Source: Candidatus Sphingomonas phytovorans
GTDB lineage: Bacteria > Pseudomonadota > Alphaproteobacteria > Sphingomonadales > Sphingomonadaceae
Assembly (NCBI GenBank): GCA_029202385.1
Contig: CP119314.1
Coordinates: forward strand, 2,048,501 to 2,112,500
Direction: 5' to 3'
DNA: 64,000 bases
The notes under the pieces are model-generated. The model had not been told where the DNA came from. It searched no databases and was given only the letters and a program-made list of their open reading frames with translations. This document shows positions 8,263 to 17,568 of this stretch, one piece after another. A program made the position numbers and the translations under genes. Every line of letters begins with the position of its first letter. Position 1 is the first letter of the stretch.

Positions 8263-9393
8263 ATGAACCGCGCCTCGCACTCCTTCTCACCCGCCTCCTG
8301 CCCTCGCCTGATCGCCAAGGTCGGCTCAGCGCTGCTCGTGGCGCCGGACGGGACGGTCCGGCGGGAATGGCTGACCAGTCTCGTCGCCGACATCGCTGCA
8401 CGGGTAAAGGCCGGCCAGGAGATTGCGGTGGTCTCATCCGGTGCGATCGCGCTCGGCGCGCGCCGGCTGAAATTGCCCAAGGGCGGTCGCGCCAGCCTTG
8501 AGGACGCGCAGGCCGCGGCGGCCACCGGCCAGATCGCGCTGAGCCAGGTCTGGGCCGAACTGCTCGGGGCCGAAGGGCTGACGGCCGCGCAGATCCTCGT
8601 CACCCTCGACGACCTCGAGGACCGCCGCCGCTATCTCAACGCCGCCGCCACGCTCAGCCGGTTGCTGGCGCTCGGTGTCGTGCCTGTCATCAACGAAAAT
8701 GACAGTGTCGCGACCGAGGAGATCCGTTTCGGCGACAATGACCGGCTCGCCGCCCGCGTCGGCCAGGCAGCGGGCGCGCAGGGCGTGATCCTCCTGTCGG
8801 ATGTCGACGGCCTGTACAATTCCAACCCGACCACCAATCCCGGCGCGACCATGATAGATCGTGTCGAACGGATTGATGCGACGATCGAGGCGATGGCGGA
8901 CGGCGGCTCCGGTTCCGGCATGGGATCAGGCGGCATGGTATCGAAGATCGCGGCCGCACGGATCGCCACGGCTGCCGGTGCGCACCTCGCCATCGTTTCA
9001 GGGCACATACCGCACCCTCTCTCCGCCTTCGCCGATAGCGGCCGCGGCACCATATTCGTCGCGGAAAAAACCGCTCCCGCACGGAAAGCATGGCTGGCGG
9101 GTGGCCTGACCGCCAAGGGCGAGATCCATATCGATGCGGGCGCGATGAAGGCATTGCTCGGCGGCAAGAGCCTTCTCGCCGCCGGTGCTGTCCGGGTCAG
9201 CGGCACGTTCCGGCGCGGCGACCTTGTCGCGATCTGCGGCCCGGACGGGAAACCGGTGGCGCGCGGTCTTGCCGAATACGACACGCCCGACGCCGAGAAG
9301 ATCATCGGCCGCCGCAGCGACGCCCTCGCCGCGATCCTCGGCTATGCGCCCCGCGCCGCGCTGGTCCATCGCAACCACATGGCGCTGCTGTGA
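8263..9393 (+). CDS. proB: Glutamate 5-kinase
   Basis: Encodes 376 residues of glutamate 5-kinase, which makes gamma-glutamyl phosphate, the first step of proline synthesis, in the cytoplasm. The amino-acid-kinase domain (residues 15-260) shows LIAKVGSALL, VSSGAIALGARRL, the NENDSVATEEIRFGDNDRLAARV active-site region and LLSDVDGLY. SGSGMGSGGMVSKIAAARIAT is the conserved MGTGGM-type loop. A PUA domain follows (about 280-365, KALLGGKSLLAAGAVRVSG to AEYDTPDAEKIIG). The length matches the PUA-containing class. It overlaps the next gene by four bases (GTGA), so the two are co-transcribed. Confidence 0.97.
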   Translation: MNRASHSFSPASCPRLIAKVGSALLVAPDGTVRREWLTSLVADIAARVKAGQEIAVVSSGAIALGARRLKLPKGGRASLEDAQAAAATGQIALSQVWAELLGAEGLTAAQILVTLDDLEDRRRYLNAAATLSRLLALGVVPVINENDSVATEEIRFGDNDRLAARVGQAAGAQGVILLSDVDGLYNSNPTTNPGATMIDRVERIDATIEAMADGGSGSGMGSGGMVSKIAAARIATAAGAHLAIVSGHIPHPLSAFADSGRGTIFVAEKTAPARKAWLAGGLTAKGEIHIDAGAMKALLGGKSLLAAGAVRVSGTFRRGDLVAICGPDGKPVARGLAEYDTPDAEKIIGRRSDALAAILGYAPRAALVHRNHMALL

Positions 9394-10295
9394 GCCAGAT
9401 CGCGATCACTGGCGGCACCGGCTTCGTCGGCAGGAAGCTGATCGAGCTGGCGGTGAAGGCAGGTCATGAGGTCCGTGCTCTCACACGCCGTCCCCAGCCC
9501 GACATGCCAGGCGTCATCTGGATATCGGGTGCGCTCGACACCCCGGTCGCGTTGACCAGTCTCGTGCGCGGCGCCGATGCAGTGGTCCATGTCGCCGGCG
9601 TCGTGAACGCACCGGACCGCGAAGGCTTTGCCGCCGGCAACATCACCGGCACCCAGGCCGTGGTCGACGCGACGACTAACGCAGGTGCCCGGCGCTTCAT
9701 CCATGTTTCCTCGCTCGCCGCCCGCGAGCCGGAGCTGTCGAACTATGGGTGGTCGAAGGCAGGGGCCGAGCAGATCGTCGAGGCGTCGGCGCTTGACTGG
9801 ACGATCGTTCGCCCGACCGGGGTCTATGGTCCCGGCGACATGGAGATGCGCGACATGTTCCGCCTGGCAAAGATCGGCCTCGCCCTGCTGCCGCCGCCGG
9901 GCAAGATTTCGGTGGTCGAGGTCGGTGACCTTGCCCGCTTGCTGCTCATCCTGGTCTCGACCGATCCGGGCCGGGTCATCCTTGAGGCGGACGACGGTGT
10001 CGAGGGTGGATGGACCCATGATGCCTTCGCCCGCGCGATCGGTGCGGCGGTCGGCCAGCGCGTGCTGCCTCTCGCCTTGCCCAGGGCATTATTATCGCTT
10101 GCGGCAAGGGGCGACCGGCTCTTCCGCGGCAGCGAGGCAAAGCTCACCGCCGACCGTGTCGGCTATCTCTGTCATCCCGACTGGACGATCGACCCCGCTC
10201 GCCGGCCATCGCCTTCCTTGTGGCGGGCCGAAGTGCCGACCCCCCGGGGCCTCACCGCCACCGCCGCATGGTATCGGTCGAACGGGCTGCTCTGA
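9390..10295 (+). CDS. cerR: NAD(P)-dependent epimerase/dehydratase, CerR-like (putative ceramide reductase)
   Basis: Encodes 301 residues of an extended short-chain dehydrogenase. The Rossmann motif ITGGTGFVG starts at residue 6, and the catalytic Tyr/Lys pair is in NYGWSKAGAEQ. The start is a GTG overlapping the proB stop; the longer open frame upstream lies inside proB. In Caulobacter an enzyme of this type, CerR, reduces the 3-keto group of ceramide and is encoded beside the serine palmitoyltransferase and a dedicated acyl carrier protein. The same neighbours follow here (acp at 10433, spt at 10680), so ceramide reductase is the best inference. An unrelated sugar-epimerase-like role cannot be excluded on sequence alone. 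Confidence 0.7.
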   Translation: MSQIAITGGTGFVGRKLIELAVKAGHEVRALTRRPQPDMPGVIWISGALDTPVALTSLVRGADAVVHVAGVVNAPDREGFAAGNITGTQAVVDATTNAGARRFIHVSSLAAREPELSNYGWSKAGAEQIVEASALDWTIVRPTGVYGPGDMEMRDMFRLAKIGLALLPPPGKISVVEVGDLARLLLILVSTDPGRVILEADDGVEGGWTHDAFARAIGAAVGQRVLPLALPRALLSLAARGDRLFRGSEAKLTADRVGYLCHPDWTIDPARRPSPSLWRAEVPTPRGLTATAAWYRSNGLL

Positions 10296-10432
10296 TTCAC
10301 TGACGACGGGCGCTACCCGAACCAATCTGCGCCGCCGGTTACTGCAATGATCCGGACGCCGAACGTCGCGCATTTGCCAATCATTCGCCGCAATCGCTAG
10401 GCAGGGCGAGAAGCGTTTCCTAAGGATATTCG

Positions 10433-10675
10433 ATGACCGACCGCGCACATGTTTTCGACACCGTCACCGGCCTGATCGAACCCTTCAACAAGAAGGGCGT
10501 CTCGCTCAGCGATGCGACCACCTTCCAGGGCGACCTGGAGTGGGACAGCCTGACCGTGATGGATTTCGTCGCCGCGATCGAGGACGAGTTCGAGATCATC
10601 ATCACGATGAACATGCAGGCCGAGATCGAGACGGTCGGCCAGCTCGTCGATGCGGTGATGAAGCTGAAAGGCTGA
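10433..10675 (+). CDS. Acyl carrier protein for sphingolipid synthesis
   Basis: Encodes 80 residues of an acyl carrier protein. The phosphopantetheine attachment serine is in LEWDSLTVMDF, near residue 39. It differs from the housekeeping AcpP, whose motif is DSLD. It ends four bases before spt. In Caulobacter the homologous carrier (AcpR) supplies the long acyl chain that serine palmitoyltransferase condenses with serine. The acyl-ACP synthetase that loads AcpR there has no counterpart in this window. GATATTCG precedes the ATG and the binding site is weak. The 137-base gap upstream holds no gene I can see. Confidence 0.88.
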   Translation: MTDRAHVFDTVTGLIEPFNKKGVSLSDATTFQGDLEWDSLTVMDFVAAIEDEFEIIITMNMQAEIETVGQLVDAVMKLKG

Positions 10676-10679
10676 ACCG

Positions 10680-11942
10680 ATGACAGATTCCGCCCAGACC
10701 GCCGACGCCCTGCCGATCGATCCGCCGACGATCGCGCCGGAGCGCGACCTGTTCACCAAGTTCGACCCGCTGATCGCCGAGCGCCAAGCGCTGCTCGACA
10801 CCGGCGTGCGCGATCCGTTCGCGATCGTGATGGACGAGGTGAAGTCGCCGACCATCGCCGTGATCAAGGGCAAGGAGACGATCCTGCTCGGCACCTACAA
10901 TTATATGGGCATGACGTTCGATCCCGACGTCATCCAGGCCGGCAAGGACGCGCTGGACCAATATGGCTCCGGCACCAACGGCAGCCGGGTGTTCAACGGT
11001 ACCTTCCGCGACCATGCCGATGTCGAGGCCGCGCTGCGCGAATTTTACGGCACGACCGGCGCGATCGTCTTCTCGACCGGTTATCAGGCCAATCTCGGCA
11101 TGATCTCGGCGCTCGCCGGCAAGGGCGAGTATATCATCCTCGACGCCGACAGCCATGCGTCGATCTATGACGGCTGCGCGATGGGCAATGCCGAAGTCGT
11201 TCGCTTCCGCCACAATTCGGTCGAGGATCTCGACAAGCGCCTCGGCCGCCTGCCGGCTGAACCGGGCAAGCTGGTGGTGCTCGAAGGCGTCTATTCGATG
11301 ATGGGCGATGTCGCGCCACTGAAGGAGATGGTCGCCGTCGCCAAGAAGCACGGCGCCATGGTGCTGGTCGACGAGGCGCATTCGATGGGCTTTTTCGGCC
11401 CGCGTGGCCGCGGCGTCTATGAAGACCAGGGGCTTGAGGATCAGGTCGATTTCGTTGTCGGCACCTTCTCCAAATCGGTCGGCACCGTCGGCGGCTTCTG
11501 TGTCTCGAACCATCCGAAGTTCGAGATCATGCGCTTCGTCAGCCGCCCCTATATCTTCACCGCCTCGCTGCCGCCCTCGGTCGTAGCAACCGCCGCGACC
11601 TCGATCCGCAAGCTGATGTACGCCCATAACAAGCGCGCCCATCTCTGGGAGAACAGCAAGCGCCTGCACGGCGGCCTGACCGAGATGGGCTTCAGGCTCG
11701 GCACCGCCACGCCGGAATCGGCGATCGTCGCGGTGATCCTGGAAGATCAGACCCAGGCGGTCGCGATGTGGCAGGCCCTCCTCGAAGGCGGGCTCTATGT
11801 GAACATGGCGCGCCCGCCCGCGACCCCGGCCGGCACCTATCTGCTCCGCTGCTCGGTCTGTGCCGAACACAGCGCCGACCAGATCGAAACCATCATCGAG
11901 ATGTTCCGCACGGCGGGACGAGCCACCGGCGCGATCGGCTGA
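10680..11942 (+). CDS. spt: Serine palmitoyltransferase
   Basis: Encodes 420 residues of a soluble PLP-dependent alpha-oxoamine synthase that condenses serine with a fatty acyl thioester to 3-ketodihydrosphingosine, the first step of sphingolipid synthesis. The length equals that of the Sphingomonas paucimobilis enzyme. The key residues fall at the same numbers: Lys265 in GTFSKSVGT forms the aldimine, His159 in DADSHAS stacks on the cofactor, and Asp231 and His234 lie in LVDEAHSMG. The glycine-rich NYMGMTFDPDV and YGSGTNGSRVFNGT segments are intact. It is coupled to the acyl carrier protein gene just upstream. Sphingolipids replace lipopolysaccharide in sphingomonads, so the gene is probably central to envelope assembly. 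Confidence 0.96.
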   Translation: MTDSAQTADALPIDPPTIAPERDLFTKFDPLIAERQALLDTGVRDPFAIVMDEVKSPTIAVIKGKETILLGTYNYMGMTFDPDVIQAGKDALDQYGSGTNGSRVFNGTFRDHADVEAALREFYGTTGAIVFSTGYQANLGMISALAGKGEYIILDADSHASIYDGCAMGNAEVVRFRHNSVEDLDKRLGRLPAEPGKLVVLEGVYSMMGDVAPLKEMVAVAKKHGAMVLVDEAHSMGFFGPRGRGVYEDQGLEDQVDFVVGTFSKSVGTVGGFCVSNHPKFEIMRFVSRPYIFTASLPPSVVATAATSIRKLMYAHNKRAHLWENSKRLHGGLTEMGFRLGTATPESAIVAVILEDQTQAVAMWQALLEGGLYVNMARPPATPAGTYLLRCSVCAEHSADQIETIIEMFRTAGRATGAIG

Positions 11943-11996
11943 GCGGAAAAAAGGGCGGCTTTTCAGGGGTCGCGCTTGCGGGTAGAATCCCTGCCG

Positions 11997-13937
11997 ATGA
12001 GCGGGAATGAAGGCGAGGCCGTAGCTCCCGGAGAGCCTGGAGGCGCCTGGCGCACCATCATGCTTGTCGTGATGGCGCTGCTGGGTGCTCTGGTGCTCGT
12101 CGCCCTGATGCTGACGTTGAACAACGCCAACGCTCAGCGCGACCGGGCGCTTCGCCTGCAGACTCACAGCTTCGAGGTGATGATCCTGGCCAGGACGCTG
12201 TCGGGCACGATCTCTGGCTCAGAGGCATCGCTTGGCCGCTATGTCATCAGCGGCGACAAGTTGCTCGGACGGCGTTTCTACGACGAATGGCGCGCGGCCG
12301 GACAGCAGATCACCAAGCTCGACCGGGTGACCGACGACAATCCCGAACAGCGGAAACTGACCGACGATCTCCGCCGCGCCTATGAGGTGCGCGGCAGGGA
12401 ATTGTCGCTGATTGCGCTCAGCACCAACTACCACAAGAACGACCAGGCACTCGCTCGCTACTATCAGGCACGCGAAGCCGCCTCGCTCGGCGAGATCAAC
12501 CGCCTGCTCGACCAGATCATCGCCCATGAACGCTCCCTGCTCGATATGCGCAGCGGCGAAGCATTGAGATCGGTCGCCCAATCGACCGGTGTCGCACGCG
12601 TGCTCGGCGCCTTCGGCATCCTCATCGTACTGGGTGCGATCGTGCTTGGCTGGATGACGGTTCGCGCGCTGGGCGAACGCGCCGTGGCGAATGCGGAGGC
12701 GGAGACCGAACGCCAGCGCGCCGAAGACCTGGAGGCCGCGGTCACCAAGGCGACCGCCGAACTGCTCGAAAAGGAAGCGCGACTCCGCCAGGTCCAGAAG
12801 ATGGAGGCAGTCGGCCAGCTTACCGGTGGTATCGCCCATGATTTCAATAATATGCTGGCCGTTGTGCTTGGCGGACTTGAACTGGCGCGGCGCAATGTCG
12901 GCGATGCCGAGCAAGCCAGACGCCATATCGACAATGCCACTGAAGGCGCCAATCGCGCCGCAGTGCTCACCCGTCGCCTGCTCGCTTTCTCCCGAGAGGA
13001 AGCGCTGAAGCTGGAGCCGATCGAGCCGGGCACGCTGGTGGCTGGCATGTCCGACCTGCTCGACCGGACCCTGGGCGACGCCATCACCGTTGTCGCGCAC
13101 GATGCCGGGTCGGGCTGGCAGATCCGTGCCGATCGTTACCAGCTCGAAAATGTCATCCTGAACCTGGCGGTCAATGCGCGCGACGCGATGGAAGGACGCG
13201 GCCAGCTGACGATCACGACTGAATGCACCGCGCTGACCGCGGGCGAGATCGGCACCTGTCCCAGCGGCGACTATGTGACGATCGCGGTGACCGATACCGG
13301 CTGCGGCATGACGCCCGAGGTCCTGGAGCGGGTGTTCGAGCCATTCTTCACGACCAAGCCGGTCGGCCAGGGCACCGGCCTGGGCCTGAGCCAGATCTTC
13401 GCCTTCGTTCGACAGGCCGATGGTGAGATCGGCATCGTATCCGAGCCGGGCCAGGGCACGACAGTGACGCTGTATCTGCCGCGCCATGTCGGCGGCAGCG
13501 CCAGTGTCACGCGACAGGAAGAGCAACCGGTCGTCGGCATATCCGCGGCACTGGACATCCTGGTGGTGGAGGACGACCCCCGGGTGCTCACCTCTACTAT
13601 GGCGGCGCTGGTCGAGCTGGGCCATCGCCCCCTCGCCTGCGACAATCCGCTCCTCGCCCGCACCTTGCTCGGTCGGATGGGCAGCATCGACCTGATCGTT
13701 TCCGACGTACTGATGCCGCAACAGACGGGACCGGAGATGATCGCCGCGCTGTCGGACGGCTACGCCCATGTCGCGGTGCTGTACGTCACCGGCTATGCCG
13801 GCGATGCGAACGAGACCGCTTTCGGCGGGCATCAGGTGCTGCGCAAGCCATTCACCATCGCCGCGCTCGAGCACGCCATCGCCGCCGCCATGACCGCGCC
13901 GCGCGGCGCCGAACCAAACAGTATCGCAGCAGAGTGA
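11997..13937 (+). CDS. Hybrid sensor histidine kinase with CHASE3-like sensor
   Basis: Encodes 646 residues. A transmembrane helix at about 21-41 is followed by a periplasmic CHASE3-like helical domain (about 45-195, with EASLGRYVISGDK) and a second helix at about 201-222. A coiled linker leads to a HisKA domain with phospho-His281 in GGIAHDFNNML. The HATPase has an intact N box (VILNLAVNARDAM) and G boxes (DTGCGM, GTGLGLSQI). A C-terminal receiver domain has the acceptor Asp570 in LIVSDVLMP. The ATG at 11997 is preferred over an upstream TTG. It lies 54 bases after spt and could be read from the same promoter. The signal and output partner are unknown. Confidence 0.9.
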   Translation: MSGNEGEAVAPGEPGGAWRTIMLVVMALLGALVLVALMLTLNNANAQRDRALRLQTHSFEVMILARTLSGTISGSEASLGRYVISGDKLLGRRFYDEWRAAGQQITKLDRVTDDNPEQRKLTDDLRRAYEVRGRELSLIALSTNYHKNDQALARYYQAREAASLGEINRLLDQIIAHERSLLDMRSGEALRSVAQSTGVARVLGAFGILIVLGAIVLGWMTVRALGERAVANAEAETERQRAEDLEAAVTKATAELLEKEARLRQVQKMEAVGQLTGGIAHDFNNMLAVVLGGLELARRNVGDAEQARRHIDNATEGANRAAVLTRRLLAFSREEALKLEPIEPGTLVAGMSDLLDRTLGDAITVVAHDAGSGWQIRADRYQLENVILNLAVNARDAMEGRGQLTITTECTALTAGEIGTCPSGDYVTIAVTDTGCGMTPEVLERVFEPFFTTKPVGQGTGLGLSQIFAFVRQADGEIGIVSEPGQGTTVTLYLPRHVGGSASVTRQEEQPVVGISAALDILVVEDDPRVLTSTMAALVELGHRPLACDNPLLARTLLGRMGSIDLIVSDVLMPQQTGPEMIAALSDGYAHVAVLYVTGYAGDANETAFGGHQVLRKPFTIAALEHAIAAAMTAPRGAEPNSIAAE

Positions 13938-14030
13938 TTTGGTAGCTGACGCCGCCCCCCTCCCCCGATATAGCCGCTCGACCGGGCAGTCTCATCCTGC
14001 CCTTTCGCAAAGGCTGCCGCCGCTAGCTCC

Positions 14031-15242
14031 ATGAAATCCATCGACCGCTACATGGCCCGGCTGATCGCGGTGCCGCTGTTCTCGACCCTCATCATCTCCG
14101 CGATGCTGCTGGTGCTCGATCGCATGCTGAAACTGTTCGATTTCGTCGCCACCGAAGGCGGCCCGGTCAACGTCGTCTGGAAGATGCTGGCCAACCTGCT
14201 GCCCGAATATCTCGGACTCGGCATTCCCATCGGCCTGATGCTAGGCATCCTGCTCGCTTTCCGCAAACTCGCCACCACCTCCGAACTCGACGTGCTTCGC
14301 GCGGTCGGGATGAGCTATACGCGGCTGCTTCGCGTACCGTACATGTTCGCGATCGGGCTCGCCGCGGTAAACCTCGCCATTGTCGGCTTCGTTCAGCCCG
14401 ACGCGCGATACGCTTACGAGAAATTGCGGTTCGAACTGCGCACCGGTGCCCTGGGAGCATCGATCAAGGTGGGCGAGTTCACCCATTTCGGCGACAAGAT
14501 GACCATCCGTATCGAGCGGAGCCGCGAACAGGGCCGCAAGCTTTCGGGCATCTTCGTGCATATGGTCGATAAGAAGGGCGGCGATTACGCGGTCACGGCT
14601 GACCACGGCCAGTTCTTCGCGACGGATAATCCGGACGAGATCGTCTTCCGGCTAACCAACGGCACGCTGGTGCGCAACGAACCCGGCGTCGCGCTTCCCC
14701 GCGTGCTGACCTTCAGCCTGCACGACCTGCCGATCGCGCTGCCCAAATACGAGAATTTCCGCCAGCGCGAGGGCCGTTACGAGCTGACCTTGCCTGAACT
14801 TGCGCGGATCGGCGGCAACAGCAATTCGTCCGAGGAACTGCGGGACACCAGCCGCGCCGCGTTCCATTTCCGCATCGTCGAGGTGGCGACGATGTTCCTT
14901 CTGCCCCTGCTCGCCCTGTCGCTGGGCGTGCCGCCCAAGCGATCGACCTCGGCGCTGGGCGTATTCCTTTCGATCGTGATGATCGTGACCTATCATAAGG
15001 TGAACGAATATGCCCGGGACATCGGCGGCATGGGCAAGGTCGATCCGTTGATCGCCCTGTGGAGTCCCTTCATCGTCTTCTCCGTCCTGATTTTCTGGAT
15101 GTACTACACGATCGCCTATGTGCCCGGCGGCCAGCCGATCGGCACGCTCGAACGGTTCTTCTCCAAGGGCGCAAAGATGGTCGGCCGCTGGTTGCCCGGC
15201 GCGCGTCCGAAACAGGATGAGGCCGAGGAGGCCACGGCATGA
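14031..15242 (+). CDS. lptF: LPS export permease LptF
   Basis: Encodes 403 residues of the YjgP/YjgQ family. LptF and LptG form the inner-membrane permease of the Lpt exporter with the LptB ATPase, which pulls lipid out of the inner membrane to the periplasmic bridge. Helices lie at about 12-35, 55-75 and 100-120 and three more in the C-terminal third (TMFLLPLLALSLGVP, SIVMIVTYHKVNEYA, IVFSVLIFWMYYTIAYV), around a periplasmic jellyroll domain. It overlaps lptG by four bases. Being downstream of spt and upstream of a bcerS-like gene, in a lineage that uses glycosphingolipids instead of LPS, it may export those lipids; that is inference. Confidence 0.93.
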   Translation: MKSIDRYMARLIAVPLFSTLIISAMLLVLDRMLKLFDFVATEGGPVNVVWKMLANLLPEYLGLGIPIGLMLGILLAFRKLATTSELDVLRAVGMSYTRLLRVPYMFAIGLAAVNLAIVGFVQPDARYAYEKLRFELRTGALGASIKVGEFTHFGDKMTIRIERSREQGRKLSGIFVHMVDKKGGDYAVTADHGQFFATDNPDEIVFRLTNGTLVRNEPGVALPRVLTFSLHDLPIALPKYENFRQREGRYELTLPELARIGGNSNSSEELRDTSRAAFHFRIVEVATMFLLPLLALSLGVPPKRSTSALGVFLSIVMIVTYHKVNEYARDIGGMGKVDPLIALWSPFIVFSVLIFWMYYTIAYVPGGQPIGTLERFFSKGAKMVGRWLPGARPKQDEAEEATA

Positions 15243-16336
15243 TCGCGCTGCAGCTTTTCCCCTCGCGTACCGTGTCGCTGTACATGGGCCGGATGTTCCT
15301 GGTGCGGACCTTCGCGATCCTCGCGGCGCTGGTGCTGGTGCTCCAGGCGCTCGATCTGCTCAGCGAATCCGGCCGGATCCTTGCCTATGCGGGCAATGGC
15401 GATGCCGAAATCTGGCGCTATGTCGGGCTGCGCACGCCGGAGATCATCGCACGCTTCCTGCCCTTCTCCGTGCTGCTCGGCACGATCATCACCTTAACGA
15501 CGATGAACCAGAACAGCGAGATCGTCGCGCTGAAGGCATCGGGCCTCTCCGCCCATCAGGTGCTGGCGCCGCTCATCGTCGCCAGCCTGGGCGTCGCGGT
15601 CATCTCCTTCACCTTCAACGATCGAATCGTCGCGCGCGCGACCGCAACGCTGGATCAATGGCAAAAGGCGGAATATGCGCCGGTGCCGATCGATCGCGGC
15701 GATCGGTCGAACGTATGGGTACGCGACGGCGACGACCTGATCGAGGTCGGCCAGATCAAGGGGCGCGGCGACGCGGCGACGCTCCACAACATCACGCTGT
15801 ACGATCGCGAAGGCGGAAACCTGATCGGCGTCGTCAGCGCGCCCAACGGCAAGCGTGACGGTGATGGCTGGCGGATCGGGCCCGCCAGCCGCTTCGACGT
15901 GAAGACCGGCAAGACGGCTCCGCTCGGCGCGGTCGCGGTCGCCAGGGGCGTACGCCCCGACCAGTTTACCCTTGCCACCGTAGACCCCGACGGCCTTTCC
16001 TTCGGCGCGCTTCAATCGGCGATCTCGGACCTGTCGGATGCGGGCCGCCCGACCAAGGCGCTCGAAGGATCCTTGTGGCACAAATTGTCGGGACCACTGT
16101 CTTCGGTGCTGATGCCGCTGCTGGGCGCGGTGGCGGCGTTCGGCCTGGCGCGGTCGGGCCGGCTGTTCATCCGCGCGGTGATCGGCATGGCGCTCGGCTT
16201 CGCCTATTTCGTGGCCGACAATTTCGCGCTGGCGATGGGCAATCTGGGCGCCTACCCGCCCTTCCTCGCCGCCTGGGCACCGTTCCTGCTGTTCTTCCTG
16301 ATCGGCGAAGCAGTCCTGGTCCGCACCGAGGAATGA
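15239..16336 (+). CDS. lptG: LPS export permease LptG
   Basis: Encodes 365 residues of the second YjgP/YjgQ permease subunit. The ATG overlaps the lptF stop (ATGA), so translation is coupled and stoichiometry kept. Helices are visible near residues 17-38, 60-85 (FLPFSVLLGTIITLTTM) and 100-122, and three near the C-terminus (SVLMPLLGAVAAFGLARSG and following). The periplasmic domain covers about 125-270. The coupling-helix region NSEIVALKASGLS between helices 2 and 3 is the expected contact with LptB. Its stop lies four bases from the stop of the convergent desaturase gene, and I see no terminator hairpin in that gap. Confidence 0.93.
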   Translation: MIALQLFPSRTVSLYMGRMFLVRTFAILAALVLVLQALDLLSESGRILAYAGNGDAEIWRYVGLRTPEIIARFLPFSVLLGTIITLTTMNQNSEIVALKASGLSAHQVLAPLIVASLGVAVISFTFNDRIVARATATLDQWQKAEYAPVPIDRGDRSNVWVRDGDDLIEVGQIKGRGDAATLHNITLYDREGGNLIGVVSAPNGKRDGDGWRIGPASRFDVKTGKTAPLGAVAVARGVRPDQFTLATVDPDGLSFGALQSAISDLSDAGRPTKALEGSLWHKLSGPLSSVLMPLLGAVAAFGLARSGRLFIRAVIGMALGFAYFVADNFALAMGNLGAYPPFLAAWAPFLLFFLIGEAVLVRTEE

Positions 16337-16340
16337 TCGA

Positions 16341-17447
16341 TCAGGCGGCGCGGCGGCCCATCGTGCTGCGCACCAGGCGATCGACCAGGCCCGGCAGTCC
16401 CGGATAGCTCGCCTTGTGATAGGGCGATTGCTCGTCCACCGCGGCGGACAGGCGGCGATGCGCCTCCGCCAGGGCGTGATAGGGCACGCCCGGCAGCAGA
16501 TGGTGCAGGGCGTGATAGCGCAGGCCGACCGGCGCCCACAGCACCGGCAACAGGGCCGGCGGCGGCACATTGACGCTGTCGAGATACTGCGCGGTGACGG
16601 TCATCGCCTCGCCCTCATTCTCCCACAGATGCGCGACCAGCGTCCGCACCTGGTTGAGAATGGCGACGCCGGACGTGATCACCAGGAAGATCAGCAGGGC
16701 ACGCAGCGGAATGACGCCCGTCGCGGTTAGCGCCAGCAGCGCGATCGCCCATAGGCTGGTGGCGGCTTCCATCCGGCGCCAATGCGTCTTGAACGCTCCC
16801 TCGGGCGGACGACGGCGGAAGGACGGGTTGATCGACAGGCTCGAATAACGCTCGTCGAGCACTCTGCGCATCCCGGGGAACAGCAGGGACAAGGGTGCCA
16901 GCACCGCAAAGCGCAGCAGCAGCGCAACCGGCGCGAGCAGCGAAGTGACGACAAACAGCGGCAAAGTCCAGGGCTTCATCAGCGCGAGCGGCAGATATTC
17001 CGGGTCCTCCACCGTGCCATAGCGCGTGCGTGCGTGGTGGAGATTGTGCACGCCCTCATACATGAAGGACGGCACCATCATCGGAATGCCGGCGATCAGG
17101 TTCCAGCCGAGACGGAAGCCGGGCAGCGCCGAATGCTTGATATGGGTGATCTCGTGGATGAAGCTGTCGGCGCGGTACAGCGCAAGGATCGCCACGACTC
17201 CCGCCGCAAGCGCCCAGCCGGTTGAGGGGGCGAGAATCGCCGCCGCCAGCGCCGCATAGCCGACCACCGCCGAAAGAATCAGATCGGTCCAGTAGATGAT
17301 GGGCTTTGGCGCATTCAGGTCGCGCGTCAGTTCGGCGGCGGTGCGCAGCATCGCCTTGTCGTCGGCGATACGCTCCCGCGCGGTCCGCAGTACGGTGCTC
17401 GGGGTCGACGCGGTCTCGCGCCGATCGAAGGCAAGCGATGTGTTCAT
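16341..17447 (-). CDS. Membrane fatty acid desaturase family protein
   Basis: Encodes about 368 residues of the membrane di-iron desaturase/hydroxylase family. All three histidine boxes are present: HEITHIKHS, HNLHHARTRYG and YHALHHLLPGVPYH. Two hydrophobic hairpins separate them (LILSAVVGYAALAAAILAP, LPLFVVTSLLAPVALLL, SLWAIALLALTATGVIPL). The start is uncertain: ATG at 17447 (GGGAA upstream) or 17459; the longer open frame to 17657 is unlikely. It is on the opposite strand to its neighbours, diverging from the bcerS-like gene. That position suggests modification of sphingoid or acyl chains, but ordinary phospholipid desaturation or a hydroxylase role is equally possible. Confidence 0.87.
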   Translation of the reverse strand: MNTSLAFDRRETASTPSTVLRTARERIADDKAMLRTAAELTRDLNAPKPIIYWTDLILSAVVGYAALAAAILAPSTGWALAAGVVAILALYRADSFIHEITHIKHSALPGFRLGWNLIAGIPMMVPSFMYEGVHNLHHARTRYGTVEDPEYLPLALMKPWTLPLFVVTSLLAPVALLLRFAVLAPLSLLFPGMRRVLDERYSSLSINPSFRRRPPEGAFKTHWRRMEAATSLWAIALLALTATGVIPLRALLIFLVITSGVAILNQVRTLVAHLWENEGEAMTVTAQYLDSVNVPPPALLPVLWAPVGLRYHALHHLLPGVPYHALAEAHRRLSAAVDEQSPYHKASYPGLPGLVDRLVRSTMGRRAA

Positions 17448-17568
17448 GGTTCCCGGCATTGCCGAAAGATAGTGGCTATATGGTGGCAGCAACAGGGTAT
17501 GCCGTTCACCCGGATGGCCCGGCGACGCTTGACAGGAGCGCGCTTGACAGGTTGGTCGGCAGGCGGGA

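Noticed and set aside
9090..9389. N-terminal extension of the cerR-like frame
   Set aside because: It lies within proB in another frame and lacks similarity; the GTG at 9390 gives the Rossmann start at the expected distance.
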